Source: JALZAH01 sp051000755 (GTDB lineage: Bacteria > Actinomycetota > Acidimicrobiia > Acidimicrobiales > Palsa-688). From it: a stretch of 36,267 bases of DNA. The translations under genes were made by a program, and so were the position numbers. Positions 1 through 9,400 of this stretch are shown piece after piece. The stretch is from NCBI GenBank assembly GCA_051000755.1, contig JBPCNZ010000078.1:1-36267 (forward strand). The letters are read 5' to 3'. How positions within the stretch are numbered: position 1 is the stretch's first letter; the number at the start of each line of letters is the position of its first letter. The notes under the pieces were generated by a model. It did not search any database and was not told the origin of the DNA. It saw only the letters and a list, made by a program, of their open reading frames with translations.

Positions 1-2
1 GG

Positions 3-485
3 ACCGCTCGGCCTCGGGTGCCGTTCACCCCCCCGCCGCCCCGGGCCCCCCCCCCGGCGGCGGGCTGGGGGCCGAACCCCTCCGCCCCCGTCAACCTCCC
101 GACTCTGCCGGCGCCCCTGGCGGCGGACGATTTTGGCGATCCCGGGAAGGTGGCCGCCGCCTTTGCCGCCGCCTACCAGACCTGGGTCTCGCCCGACGGG
201 CCTCCGGGCAGCGCCGCCCGGGTGGAGCCCTATGCCACGGCCGATCTGTTCGCCCGCTTCCCCGAGCCGACCTCGTGGCCGGCGCCGTCCGCCCTGGCCG
301 CGGTCGACCAGGTGACCGTCGCCGCCTCCTCCCCCCAGACCCGAGTTGTCTCCGTTGCCCTCACCCAGCACCTGCTGGGCCAGGACGGCCGGCCGATCGG
401 CGCGCCGCAGGCATCCACCATGTCCGTCACCGTCGAACAGCAACCGGACGGGGGGTGGCTCGTCGGGCGGTTCTCGTTGGGCTGA
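3..485 (+). CDS. Truncated secretion/conjugation accessory protein (5' end missing)
   Basis: The reading frame is open to the left edge of the window, so the true N-terminus is probably missing. A GTG at 18 is the first possible start inside the window. What remains begins with a Pro/Ala-rich linker of about 40 residues, followed by a compact domain that contains KVAAAFAAAYQTW and ends in WLVGRFSLG. That pattern of a helical AAxFaxaY segment followed by strands resembles the NTF2-like periplasmic domains of VirB8/TcpC-type conjugation proteins. No catalytic motif is visible. A missing upstream transmembrane anchor would be expected for that family. It is followed after 58 bases by a small gene and then by the VirB6-like gene, which supports a secretion role. 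The family assignment is an inference from fold-like features and context, not from a clear signature. Confidence 0.55.
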   Translation, partial: TARPRVPFTPPPPRAPPPAAGWGPNPSAPVNLPTLPAPLAADDFGDPGKVAAAFAAAYQTWVSPDGPPGSAARVEPYATADLFARFPEPTSWPAPSALAAVDQVTVAASSPQTRVVSVALTQHLLGQDGRPIGAPQASTMSVTVEQQPDGGWLVGRFSLG

Positions 486-543
486 CGAGCAGGGCGCAGG
501 AGCAGCCCCCGGCGTAGTGTTGTCCCGTCGGAGGAGGTTCCCC

Positions 544-741
544 TTGAGCAACGACGATGACGCTCTCGATCCGCAGGGCCAGGCTCCCCCCGGGTGGTCG
601 CTCGACCGGGACCTCGAGATCGCCGCCGAGGTGTACGGTCCCGAACCAAAGGGCCATCGATCGGTCCCGCCCGATCTCAGCGACGAGGAGACGGTCGAGC
701 GATTCCGGTCGCTTCTGGGGTTCGACGTCAACTGGGACTAG
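544..741 (+). CDS. Small acidic protein of unknown function
   Basis: This short frame starts at a TTG preceded by a strong ribosome binding site (GGAGGAGG, about 8 bases upstream), which is the main reason to call it a gene. It encodes 65 residues with many Asp and Glu, beginning SNDDDALDPQGQAPPGWSL and ending SLLGFDVNWD. No transmembrane segment, signal peptide or known motif is visible, so it should be soluble and cytoplasmic. It lies between a truncated secretion accessory gene and the VirB6-like gene on the same strand, so it is probably co-transcribed with them. A role as a small regulator or chaperone of the apparatus is possible but not shown. A longer version of this frame opens further upstream, but that part overlaps the preceding gene and has no ribosome binding site. 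Confidence 0.6.
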   Translation: MSNDDDALDPQGQAPPGWSLDRDLEIAAEVYGPEPKGHRSVPPDLSDEETVERFRSLLGFDVNWD

Positions 742-810
742 CCGGCGGGCTCTCGGCCCACGACGCCGACGCCGGCCAGGGCGAGAACGGCGCTCGGCAA
801 GGTCGCAAGC

Positions 811-3441
811 GTGCCCCACCCGCTCGCCGGCACGCGCCGTGCGGTAACCGCCGTCTGCCACGGGACCGGCCGTCACGTTCCCGCCCCTGTGCGCGCCGCC
901 GCTCGCCGACTGTTCCTCATCGCCCTCGTGGCCGGCTTCGTCCTCGGGTTCACCCCCGTCGCCGCCCTGGCCGCCAACACCGGCGACGCCAGCGGCGTCG
1001 TTCCCTCCGCGCCGAGTCTCCCCTTGCTGCGATGGGCCACCGCCGTGGCCACGATCCACACCCACTACGGCGTGGGGTCGGTCGTCAGCGCCGGCGACCC
1101 GTTCCTCACGGCCATCGCCGGCCTCCTGTTCCAGGTGTCGGCCCTGCTCTGGCAGGTGCTCGGCACCCTGTTCACCGCGGCCCAGGGCACCGAATTCGTC
1201 CACCGGACGGTGGTGCAGGTCAATCCCGTCTACCACACCATCGGCGAGGCTCTGCTCGGCACGTCCGAGGCCACCTCGATCGTGGTGATGGTGATCCTCG
1301 CCGCCGGCGGCATGGTCTCCTACCAGGCCTACCGGCAGGGCTCCGGTGTCAGCGGAGCGCTGCGGGGACTCGCCGGCGTCCTTCTGCCGGTCGGTCTGCT
1401 GGTGGTGACGGTCAACGCCGCGGCCACCGCGTCGTCCGGCACCGTCGACTCCCCCGGCTCGCCGTCGTGGGCCGTGCAGAAGGTGACCGGTTGGACCACC
1501 GCCCTCTCCGGGTCGGTCGCGCAACTCTCAGACCAGTTCGGTGCGGTGGGAACGGCCGGGATCACCGGGACCCAGGACGCCACCATGGCGGACTGCGCCA
1601 AGTACGTCGACGGCCTCGAGAACCAATACGCCGCTCAGCCGGGCACCGCGGGGACGGGCCCAACCTCGCTGCAGGTGGCCGACAGCATCGTGTTGTCCCA
1701 GATCTGGGAGAGCGCGGTGATGGCCCCGTGGATCGACGCCCAGTTCGGGTCCGGGCCGCTCGGGGACAAGGCGTTCTGCCACCTCCTGGAGATCCAGGCC
1801 AACGTGTCGGCTCAGGACCAGGTTCTGGCCATGAGCTACGACACCCCCTACGGCGCCTACACCAAGAGCTCGTCGGGGCCGACGTGGAGCCAGGTGATCG
1901 GACCCGTCCTCAACATCGAGCAGACCCCGCCGAAGTACGTGCCCCTACTGGGGCCCGACTACGCCAATGGCGACGACGACCTGCGCCGCAACATGATCGC
2001 CTGGGCGACGTGCGACTACGTGGGGCCAGTTCCCAACAACGACGCCAACTGGGCCGTGGACCCCGCCTTCGCCGATGTGTTCAACGTGCACCCGTCCATC
2101 AGTGCCAAGACGTGTTCGACGTGGTGGGGCCAGGACACCACCAAGCCTCCGCCGACGGGCGGGACGTTCACCACCAACGGGCCGTTCGACTTCGAGGACG
2201 AAAACGCCATCCACGCCGCCACCAACGTCGGCGGCCACGACTCGCCGGACGCCCGCAACTACATCCAGGGCCTCAACGGCCACAACGCCGGCCTGGCCCT
2301 CTCCACCTCCCTCATCGCCCTGGTGTCGTCGATCACCTACGCCTGGAGCCTCGGCGGCCTGGCCCTCGGGGTCCTGATCGGCAAGCTCAGCCTCATCATC
2401 CTGGTGGCCTGCACCCCGATCTTCCTGCTCCTCGCCGCCATCCCGTCGGAGACGACCAGGCGGGCGGCCCGCAAGGCCTTCGGGCTGAGCTTCGCCGCCC
2501 TGCTCTCCACGTTCACCTTCTCGGTCCTCATCGGCCTGCTCCTGTTGTTCATCGGGCTGCTCCAAGACGTCACGTCCGGCCTGTTCAACGGCAGCAGCGG
2601 CGCCCTGCCGGGACTCATCCAGGGTCTCATCCCGCTCGCGGCGCTGTACCTGCTCCGCAAGCTGCTGCGCCTGGTCGGCATGGACTCGATCACCTCGCTG
2701 CGGGGAGCCATCAAGACCACCGCCGCCTTCGGACAGATGGGGGCGAGGACCGCAGAGCCGGCCCGGGCCCCTTCCCGCCTGCGACAGGCCGCGGACCTGA
2801 CCTCTGCCGCCGACGCCCTCAGGGGCCGAGCGCGGTCCGGATCCCGGCCCTACTCGTTCGCCATGGCCCGCCCGACGTTGCCGGACAACCGCCCCCCGGC
2901 GCCGGCGTCGCCACTGGCGTGGAACCGCACCTGGCGGGACCTGCTCGGCTCCCGGGCCGTCGGCAGGCCGACGCCGCCACGTGAGGCCGGACCGGCCCCA
3001 CCCGCCCGCCGAGGACTCGCCTCAGGCCCTTCGCCCCCCACGCCGGTCCTCGGAGCCGGACGACCACCTCCCGTGGCGTCGTCCCTGACGGCCGGGCCGG
3101 CCCCGCCCTCCGCCCTGTCACTGATGGCAGGTCCATCTCCCCGGCGGCCCGCGCCCGCCCAACGCCCCGGGCCGGCGGTGGACCTCGAACCCCCTTCTGG
3201 GCCGGAACGGGCCCGACGCCTGCTGCTCCCCGCCGGCGCCTCGGCCCCCCCAACCGACGACGGCCCGGAGCCCGATGGTCAGATCGCGGCTCCGCCCGAA
3301 GCCGACATCACCCCGGCCCTGGCCGCCGGTGCCGCGGCCCTGCCGCCGGCCCGGGCCACTCCCGCACTGCCGCCCGGCCGGGGCGACGCGGGCCAGCAGG
3401 CCGCAGAGAGGCGCTCGCTGTGGGTCCCCCCAACTCGATGA
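811..3441 (+). CDS. VirB6/TrbL-like polytopic membrane protein
   Basis: A protein of 876 residues, if translation starts at the GTG at 811. A second GTG at codon 27 (889) directly precedes a signal-like stretch (RRLFLIALVAGFVLGF, ending in AALAA) and is an alternative start. Hydrophobic segments follow near residues 100-125, 155-170 and 185-205. A long extracytoplasmic-looking region (about 210-490) comes next, then a second membrane cluster near 495-550, 560-590 and 605-620. The last 235 residues are a Pro/Ala/Arg-rich low-complexity tail. This layout, with two membrane clusters around a large soluble loop, is typical of actinobacterial VirB6/TrbL-like channel subunits of type IV secretion systems. 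It would sit in the cytoplasmic membrane as part of the DNA or protein channel. The stop overlaps the start of the next gene (ATGA), so the two are translationally coupled. Confidence 0.65.
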   Translation: MPHPLAGTRRAVTAVCHGTGRHVPAPVRAAARRLFLIALVAGFVLGFTPVAALAANTGDASGVVPSAPSLPLLRWATAVATIHTHYGVGSVVSAGDPFLTAIAGLLFQVSALLWQVLGTLFTAAQGTEFVHRTVVQVNPVYHTIGEALLGTSEATSIVVMVILAAGGMVSYQAYRQGSGVSGALRGLAGVLLPVGLLVVTVNAAATASSGTVDSPGSPSWAVQKVTGWTTALSGSVAQLSDQFGAVGTAGITGTQDATMADCAKYVDGLENQYAAQPGTAGTGPTSLQVADSIVLSQIWESAVMAPWIDAQFGSGPLGDKAFCHLLEIQANVSAQDQVLAMSYDTPYGAYTKSSSGPTWSQVIGPVLNIEQTPPKYVPLLGPDYANGDDDLRRNMIAWATCDYVGPVPNNDANWAVDPAFADVFNVHPSISAKTCSTWWGQDTTKPPPTGGTFTTNGPFDFEDENAIHAATNVGGHDSPDARNYIQGLNGHNAGLALSTSLIALVSSITYAWSLGGLALGVLIGKLSLIILVACTPIFLLLAAIPSETTRRAARKAFGLSFAALLSTFTFSVLIGLLLLFIGLLQDVTSGLFNGSSGALPGLIQGLIPLAALYLLRKLLRLVGMDSITSLRGAIKTTAAFGQMGARTAEPARAPSRLRQAADLTSAADALRGRARSGSRPYSFAMARPTLPDNRPPAPASPLAWNRTWRDLLGSRAVGRPTPPREAGPAPPARRGLASGPSPPTPVLGAGRPPPVASSLTAGPAPPSALSLMAGPSPRRPAPAQRPGPAVDLEPPSGPERARRLLLPAGASAPPTDDGPEPDGQIAAPPEADITPALAAGAAALPPARATPALPPGRGDAGQQAAERRSLWVPPTR

Positions 3442-4589
3442 CTGCCACCGGTCGGGATGAGGCGGTGGCGACCCTCAGCGCAGGGGAAATGGTCGGCGCC
3501 GGGTTGGACCCGGCCCGCGAGACAATCCTCAGTGCCGAGGAGGCCGACGCCATCGGCGAGGCCTTCGCCCGCTGGCTCGGCGTGGGCCGGCGGGGCGTCA
3601 TCGCCTTCCCCTTCTCCTCGCTCCAACCGGTGCCCAGACCCCGGCGGTCGGCGGCGGACGGCCGCGGCCGCCTTCCGCCGGGCATCACCGCCGAGGGGGC
3701 CCGCCACCCGGCATGGTGGCTGGACGCCCACACCGCCTGGCAGGACCCCGATGAGAGCGACCTGGCCTACGGCGTCCGCCTGGCTCTCGAGTTGGAGGGC
3801 CGGGGCGTCTCCGTTCCGGGGGACGGACCGATCGACGCCCTCGCCTCCGGCCTGGGCTGGACCCTCGGCGATCCGGTGACCGACGCCCGGGTGGCCGCCT
3901 ATGCCGCCGGGGCCTGGGACCCCGATCTGTGCCGCTTCGAGCTTCGCCCCGATCCGGGGCGCGACAGGCTGACCGCGGCCCGGGCCCACCTCCAGGGGCA
4001 GGCCCGCCAGCTGCTCGGACCCCGCCTGGCGCTCCTCGAGATCCTCCGCGCCCGCCGTTCGGCCGGCCGCCAGGCCGAGCTCGACGCCGAGCTCGCTCTC
4101 GTCGAGCGCCTGGAGGGTGACCTCGACGGCCTGATGGACGATGTCCGCCGCCGCGGTGGGCAACTCGACCGGCAGGCCCGCTGCGGTGCCGAGCGCAGCC
4201 GTCTCCTCACGGCCCGCCAGGGCCTGGCGTCGTCGATGGAATCACTGCTCGCGGCCCTGGAGGAGCTCGACGATCTCAGCCGGCGCCATCGGGCTCACCC
4301 CGCCGCTGGGATGGTCGAGCCTGGGGTGGGCCGCCGCCACGCTGCGGCCCTGATCGGGGCCGTGTACGCCGCGCCTGGAGCCGACCCGCCGTACCAGGCC
4401 CTGCACCTCGGTCTGGACCGGTGGCGGCTGGCCGCAACCCGCACGGCTGACACCGCCCGCCGAGCCATAGACGACCTCCTCCGCTCATCGCCGGGCCCCG
4501 ACCCCGACCCCGAAGCCACGGCCGCAGGATCGGCCGATCGCCGCTCGCTGCTCGGCGACGTCGGATCCGTCTCCCCGTTCCCCGACTGA
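3438..4589 (+). CDS. Unknown protein with coiled-coil, coupled to the VirB6-like gene
   Basis: The start is the ATG at 3438, which shares an ATGA with the stop of the VirB6-like gene; the frame also extends six codons upstream. The product has 383 residues and no membrane segment or signal peptide. The first half is a mixed region with HPAWWLDAHTAWQDPDESD near residues 90-110. The middle, about 170-290, is rich in Leu, Glu, Arg and Ala in heptad-like order and is likely a helical coiled coil. The last 40 residues are acidic and Pro-rich. I do not recognise the family. The coupling to the channel-like gene suggests a cytoplasmic or peripheral partner of the secretion apparatus, but no function can be read from the sequence. 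Confidence 0.7.
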   Translation: MTATGRDEAVATLSAGEMVGAGLDPARETILSAEEADAIGEAFARWLGVGRRGVIAFPFSSLQPVPRPRRSAADGRGRLPPGITAEGARHPAWWLDAHTAWQDPDESDLAYGVRLALELEGRGVSVPGDGPIDALASGLGWTLGDPVTDARVAAYAAGAWDPDLCRFELRPDPGRDRLTAARAHLQGQARQLLGPRLALLEILRARRSAGRQAELDAELALVERLEGDLDGLMDDVRRRGGQLDRQARCGAERSRLLTARQGLASSMESLLAALEELDDLSRRHRAHPAAGMVEPGVGRRHAAALIGAVYAAPGADPPYQALHLGLDRWRLAATRTADTARRAIDDLLRSSPGPDPDPEATAAGSADRRSLLGDVGSVSPFPD

Positions 4590-4647
4590 CCTTCGGAAGG
4601 CGGCCCGGAGGGGTAGGACGACAGCTCCGGGTCGGCAAGGTCCTGCC

Positions 4648-5742
4648 ATGCTCCCCGTCATCATCGTCGTCTGCGCCGCCGTGGTCGCCACACCGTTCCT
4701 GCTGCGCCTGCGACGAGGATCGAGGGCGGTGAGCCGGGCCGCCCATTTCCGGCTACGGCCACGTCACCTCTCCCCCACGGGTGACGGTTCGGCCATGCGT
4801 GCCGCCACCTCGTCGCTGGCCGCCCGGGCCTGGTCGGCGCCGCTGATCGTCGTCCACCACTACCGCCGCCAGGGCGCGGTGGCCACGGGGCTCACCGTCT
4901 TGGGGCGGCACCCCGAACGGATCGCCGCCCTCGTCGCCGAGGCGGCGGGGGCGACTGCGGAGCCGACCGACCATCTCGACCTTCCCGCAGGCGGCGTCGT
5001 CCGTTACGGCCGTCGAGCCCATCCTCTTCCCAACGGGGCCGACGACGTCGGGCCTGACGCCTTCGGCCCATGGGTGACCTCGGTGCTCGCCGGCGCCCCG
5101 GCCGACGCGGTGCTGTCGATCGGGGTCACCCCGGCCCACCGCTGGGAAACCCGCGGCGCCGGCGACGCCGCTGTGGCAAGCGGATGGCGGGGGCGGATCG
5201 TCGCGGCCGCCGGTGACCCGATCACCGCTGATGCTCTCGCCGCCGGTTGCGGCACCCAGCTCCGGGGTTTCCCTGTCGCCCTCGGCGCCCGTCGCCCCGG
5301 CGATGGGCCTGTGGTCGCGGGGGGAGCGGCTCTGGCGTTGCTCACCGGCATGGTCTCCGCCGCCCCGGCCCTGGTCCATCTGCGTCCGGGACCAGCAGGG
5401 CGCGCCGTCGAGGCCGGTGTCCTGGCCGCCGTGGCCCTGACGGCGGTCGGCAGCTCCGGGATCCTGCGGGTGACGGAGAGCTGCTGGCGACACTGGCAGC
5501 GCTGCGGCGTCGTCGTACCCGAACGGCCATGGCGCCTGTCGGCCCGCCGGGCGGCCGTTCGTCGCCGGGATGCGACCGAGCCGCCCACCACACGCCGGAC
5601 GGTGGCGTTCACGGCCGACCAGTGGGCCATCCTCTGCTCTCCGACCCGGGCTTTCGAGCACACGGAAGAGACCACATCGAGGGACGCCGTGTCTATCGAC
5701 GCCATTGACACCGTGGCCATGGAAGCCCCCGCCGGGCGATGA
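4648..5742 (+). CDS. Membrane-anchored protein of the secretion block, function unknown
   Basis: The product has 364 residues. Residues 1-20 form a hydrophobic anchor (LPVIIVVCAAVVATPFLL) followed by a basic stretch, so the N-terminus is probably in the membrane with the rest in the cytoplasm. Two more hydrophobic segments lie near residues 222-243 and 256-276. The middle part (about 60-215) contains PLIVVHHYRRQGAVATGL and looks like an alpha/beta domain, but there is no nucleotide-binding motif. N-terminal halves of actinobacterial VirD4/HerA-like coupling proteins can look similar, yet the ATPase half is absent here. The start has only a weak ribosome binding site. The stop overlaps the start of the next gene (ATGA at 5739), so the two products are likely made together. 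The function is unknown. Confidence 0.65.
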   Translation: MLPVIIVVCAAVVATPFLLRLRRGSRAVSRAAHFRLRPRHLSPTGDGSAMRAATSSLAARAWSAPLIVVHHYRRQGAVATGLTVLGRHPERIAALVAEAAGATAEPTDHLDLPAGGVVRYGRRAHPLPNGADDVGPDAFGPWVTSVLAGAPADAVLSIGVTPAHRWETRGAGDAAVASGWRGRIVAAAGDPITADALAAGCGTQLRGFPVALGARRPGDGPVVAGGAALALLTGMVSAAPALVHLRPGPAGRAVEAGVLAAVALTAVGSSGILRVTESCWRHWQRCGVVVPERPWRLSARRAAVRRRDATEPPTTRRTVAFTADQWAILCSPTRAFEHTEETTSRDAVSIDAIDTVAMEAPAGR

Positions 5743-6455
5743 CTGCCGTGGTGGCGCGGATCGCCTCAGGCTCGTCCGCCGGCCCCCCGACACGGCCGGG
5801 CCGATGGTCGGGGGTCGGGCGCTGCGTCTCGCTCACCGTTCGGGGTCGACCGTGCTGGCGCCCCGTGCCCGGTCGGGGCCAACGCTGCACGCGCTGCTGG
5901 AGCCAACTGGCTGCCAGCACCGTCACGTCGCAGCGGGTGGAACTGGCCGCCGAGCCCGACCTGCCGGGATGGGTGGCCGCCGCCCTGGTGGACGATCCCG
6001 AGCCGATGGTCCGCATCGTCATCGGCGGGCGCCCCGACGTCGCTCCTGAGCTCCTCCACCGTCTCGGGGCTGATTGGGATCCTGGTGTGCGCGCCGCGTT
6101 GGCCGCCAACGGATCACTGCCTCCTGACCTCGACAGCCGCCTCGCCGTCGACCCCGATAGCGACGTCTTGATCCGCCTGGCCGCCCGAGTTGGTGTGACA
6201 TCAACGGTGCTGAGTGCTCTCCGCCACCACCCGGACCCCCGGGTGAGGGGAGCCGTCGCCGGCAACACCAGCGCCGAGGCGTCCCTCGACCAGGCGTTGG
6301 CGTGCCAGGAGGAGGACCCGACGGTTCTCGCCGCTCTTGCGGCCAAGGCGACCACCCCCAACCTGGTCCTTTCCTGGTTGGCCCAGCACCCGGCCCCCCT
6401 CGTGGCAGCACCGGCTGCCCGCCAGTTGCACCATCGGCTCTCCCCGGGTCCGTAG
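5739..6455 (+). CDS. LRV/HEAT-like repeat protein with four-cysteine N-terminal motif
   Basis: The product has 238 residues and is translationally coupled to the preceding gene through ATGA. From about residue 60 to the end it consists of imperfect repeats of roughly 24 residues, with units such as LAVDPDSDVLIRLAARVG and HHPDPRVRGAVAGN. These match the leucine-rich-repeat-variant (LRV) pattern of alternating helices and resemble HEAT repeats. Before the repeats lie four cysteines, C29, C39, C50 and C53. The LRV protein of Azotobacter carries a small cysteine cluster at its N-terminus that binds an iron-sulfur centre, so the same could hold here; zinc is the alternative. Such repeats usually form protein-binding surfaces. 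The gene ends four bases before the convergent VirB4-like gene. The repeat call is fairly safe, while cluster binding is an inference. Confidence 0.65.
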   Translation: MTAVVARIASGSSAGPPTRPGRWSGVGRCVSLTVRGRPCWRPVPGRGQRCTRCWSQLAASTVTSQRVELAAEPDLPGWVAAALVDDPEPMVRIVIGGRPDVAPELLHRLGADWDPGVRAALAANGSLPPDLDSRLAVDPDSDVLIRLAARVGVTSTVLSALRHHPDPRVRGAVAGNTSAEASLDQALACQEEDPTVLAALAAKATTPNLVLSWLAQHPAPLVAAPAARQLHHRLSPGP

Positions 6456-6459
6456 GCGA

Positions 6460-9400
6460 CTAACGGAGAAAGGCGTCGCGCAGCAACCGGACCAGGCGCC
6501 CGCCACTTGGCCGGTCGCGGACCCCTCCGACCTCGATGACGTCGCCGGTCGTCAACCGGACTAGTTCCGCGAAATGGCAAGCCAGGCCCCGACGCTCGGC
6601 CAGCAGGGTCCCGTTGTTGGTCGCTGCCGTCCACGCCGGGTCGTAGGGGATCTCACCCGCCCACGACCACCGCGTCAACCACGCGTCTCGGACCATCTCG
6701 ACCGGGCACCCACTGCGCTCGCTTGCCATGTTGAGCACCAGACGGACGTTGGCCGGAGGAAAAGCCGAACCGCCGGCCGCAACCGGGTGGCTCTGCAGGT
6801 CGAGCCATTCCCGCACACCCCGGACCACCGGGAGCAGCGGAGGGACGACGACGACCAGTTGGTCCGCCTCGGGAAGAGCGAACTCGCGGAAGAACCGGTC
6901 GTAGTGCTCCGCCACCGGCGTGTCGACGATCACGTAGTCGTAGTGACGCCGGAGGATCCCCACCGCCTGGCGGTACAGATCGGCGGTGATCACCTTCGGG
7001 TCGGCGTCGCTCTTGAACGTGGGACCGAACAGAGCCGAGATCGGCTGGCCCGTTCTCGCCGGTGGTGTCACCGCCTCGAGGACGCTGCGCTCGTCGAGCT
7101 CCGGTTGGCCCACGAGATCCACGATCGACCGGGAGCTGCGCTCGTCGGCACCGAGATATCGGGCCCCGTCCGCCTGCTGGAGGTTGCCGTCCACCCAGAT
7201 CACCGACCGGTGCGCCGTCCTCAGGGAGGCACCGAGGAACGAGGCGTAGGTGAGGCTGAGCGACGTCTTGCCCGAGCCCCCCTTGGGGCAGGCGAACACC
7301 AGGACCCTCGGTCGCCCCGGTGATGGGGGCCGGATCCGGCCGTCACTCCCGGGCGAACTGATTGGCGAGGAACCGCACCACGACGCGGCGTCCCCCTCCC
7401 GAACAGCGGGGCCCGCACCCCAGGGTCCCTGAGGCCCGGGGGTGGGGGGTGGCGGCGGCGCAGTGTGGCGAGACTCGCCACCGGGCCGGGGCACCGCCCA
7501 CTCCACTTCGAAGGGGACCACGGAGGGCGAGCCGGCCTGCTGCCCGATGAGAGCGGCCAGGTCGTCGGGAAGGAACGGTGCGGTCAACGACGGGATCTCG
7601 GGGTGGCACAGGACCCCGTCACCGCCCACCCCGTTGACGACAACGAGGCGATAGCCGCCCCGGATCAGGGCCAGGGCCGTCTCCTCCATCCTCGGGTCGG
7701 AACCCTGGGCGGCGACGATCACCGTGGCGAACGGGTTGTCGCAGCCCACGACCTCGTTGAGGGCGGAGCGCAGCGGCGTGCCCGATCCGGAGGAGCGGAC
7801 GGCCAGGCCGGGGCGCACGGCCAGCGTCTCCGCCAGCCCGGGCAGGCCGACGACCAGAACCGTCACCGGTGGATCCGCAGCCCGGGGGAGCACCGAGGTG
7901 GGGGCCGTCATCGGGTGGTCGTCTCGGCGAATGTCGCGGTCGGTGGAGCTCGTCGAATAGGCGGCCCGGTGCCGTTCGGGGGTCGGTCCGAGCACGATCC
8001 CCGCATGGCGCCCGTCGATGTCGCTCATGAGCCCGACCGGAGGGCGGCCCGGGTTGGTCGCCGTCCGCTCCACCACCCCCGCCTGGGCCAGCCAGGCCAG
8101 GCGCGGCGGCGTGGCTTCGAGACCGCACAGGCTCAGGGCCGCAGCGGCCTCGTCGGGGTCCTTCATCTGCAGCACCAGCACCCGCGACAGGTAGCTGAGC
8201 AGCTCCGCGGTGGTGACGTCCGCCAGGCGTTGGGTGGCCAGGATGGGCAGGACCTGCTGCGAGCGGCCTTCCCGCCCGATCTTGTGGAGGGCGGCCAGTC
8301 CTTCCCTCGATGCCATGAACGTCCACGCCTCGTCGACGATCAACACCCCGCCCCGCTGGTCCGGGCCGTCGGGCACCGTACGGGGGCGCAGGAGGGTCTC
8401 GGTCGAAGCCCGGAAGATCAGGCGCAGGGCGGCGATCGCCGCTCGTTCCGACGGCAGGTAGTCCGACCGGGCCGTCGCCGGATCAGGCAGATCCAGCGGC
8501 TGATCGAACTGGATGAGGGTCAACCCGCGGCCGGCGGATGCCGGCTCGGAGACGGCTTCGTTGCCGATCCCCAGGCGGAACAAGGGTGTCCCGTCGGCCA
8601 TGTCCTTGATCAAGTCGATCATCTCCGTGTCATTGACACCTGCCTCGAGGGCCTCGACCACGCAACGGGCCCCGGCGTGGGCGCCGCGGACCAGGCCGCT
8701 CTTCAACGCCACATAGCGGTCCTGATCAAGGCTGAGGACGTTGGTGATGTGCTGGGCGGCCATCTCCGCCGCCGCCTCCGGTGTCTTGGCGTAGCGCCAG
8801 GGGTCGAAGGCCCCGCTGCCGGACTGCAGATCGGACATGGACACCAACTCCGCATCGAACCCCTCGCTCCGGAGCAGGTCGATGGTCGGCGAGAGGTCGT
8901 CGTCGGTCTTGGGGTTGATCATGATGACCCGCTTGCCGTCCAGGACCGATTGGTAGGCAATCGACTGAAGGGCGAAGGTCTTGCCTCCGCCCGGCTCCCC
9001 GACCACGACGAAGCCGGGAGGCTTGGACCGGCGCGACGCCGCTTCGGTGTCGAGCAGAGTGGGTACCAGGTCGGGCAGCACCATGCCGAGGAGGAGGCCG
9101 CGGTCGTCGCCCAGGTCCGACCAGGCCGACAGACCGGCGTGGGCGACCATGGGGATGAGCAGGTCGTGTTCGAAGCGGGCAGCCCGGGCGGTGGAGCCCG
9201 GGAGGGTCTCGGACAGGGCCTGGAACTGCCCGTGGGCGAGAGGCCGGACGCGGATGCCGTAGGCGTTGCGCAACAGGTCGATGTAGGTCTGATCGGCGGT
9301 GCTGGCCCTGCGGGCCAGGATGACCGAGCACTTCGACAGGATGGCCTCTCCACCGGCGGCGAAATGATCCTCGACCTGTTTGGCCAGTCCGGCCAGGTCA

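Noticed and set aside
594..2984. Plus-strand open frame of 796 codons in another phase of the VirB6-like gene
   Set aside because: Arg/Pro-rich low-complexity translation without membrane segments. The other frame shows a signal and transmembrane helices.
7911..7911. Separate start for the CpaE-like half at ATG codon 805
   Set aside because: No convincing ribosome binding site and no stop before it, so the single-frame fusion is the simpler reading. It is kept as an alternative in the feature text.
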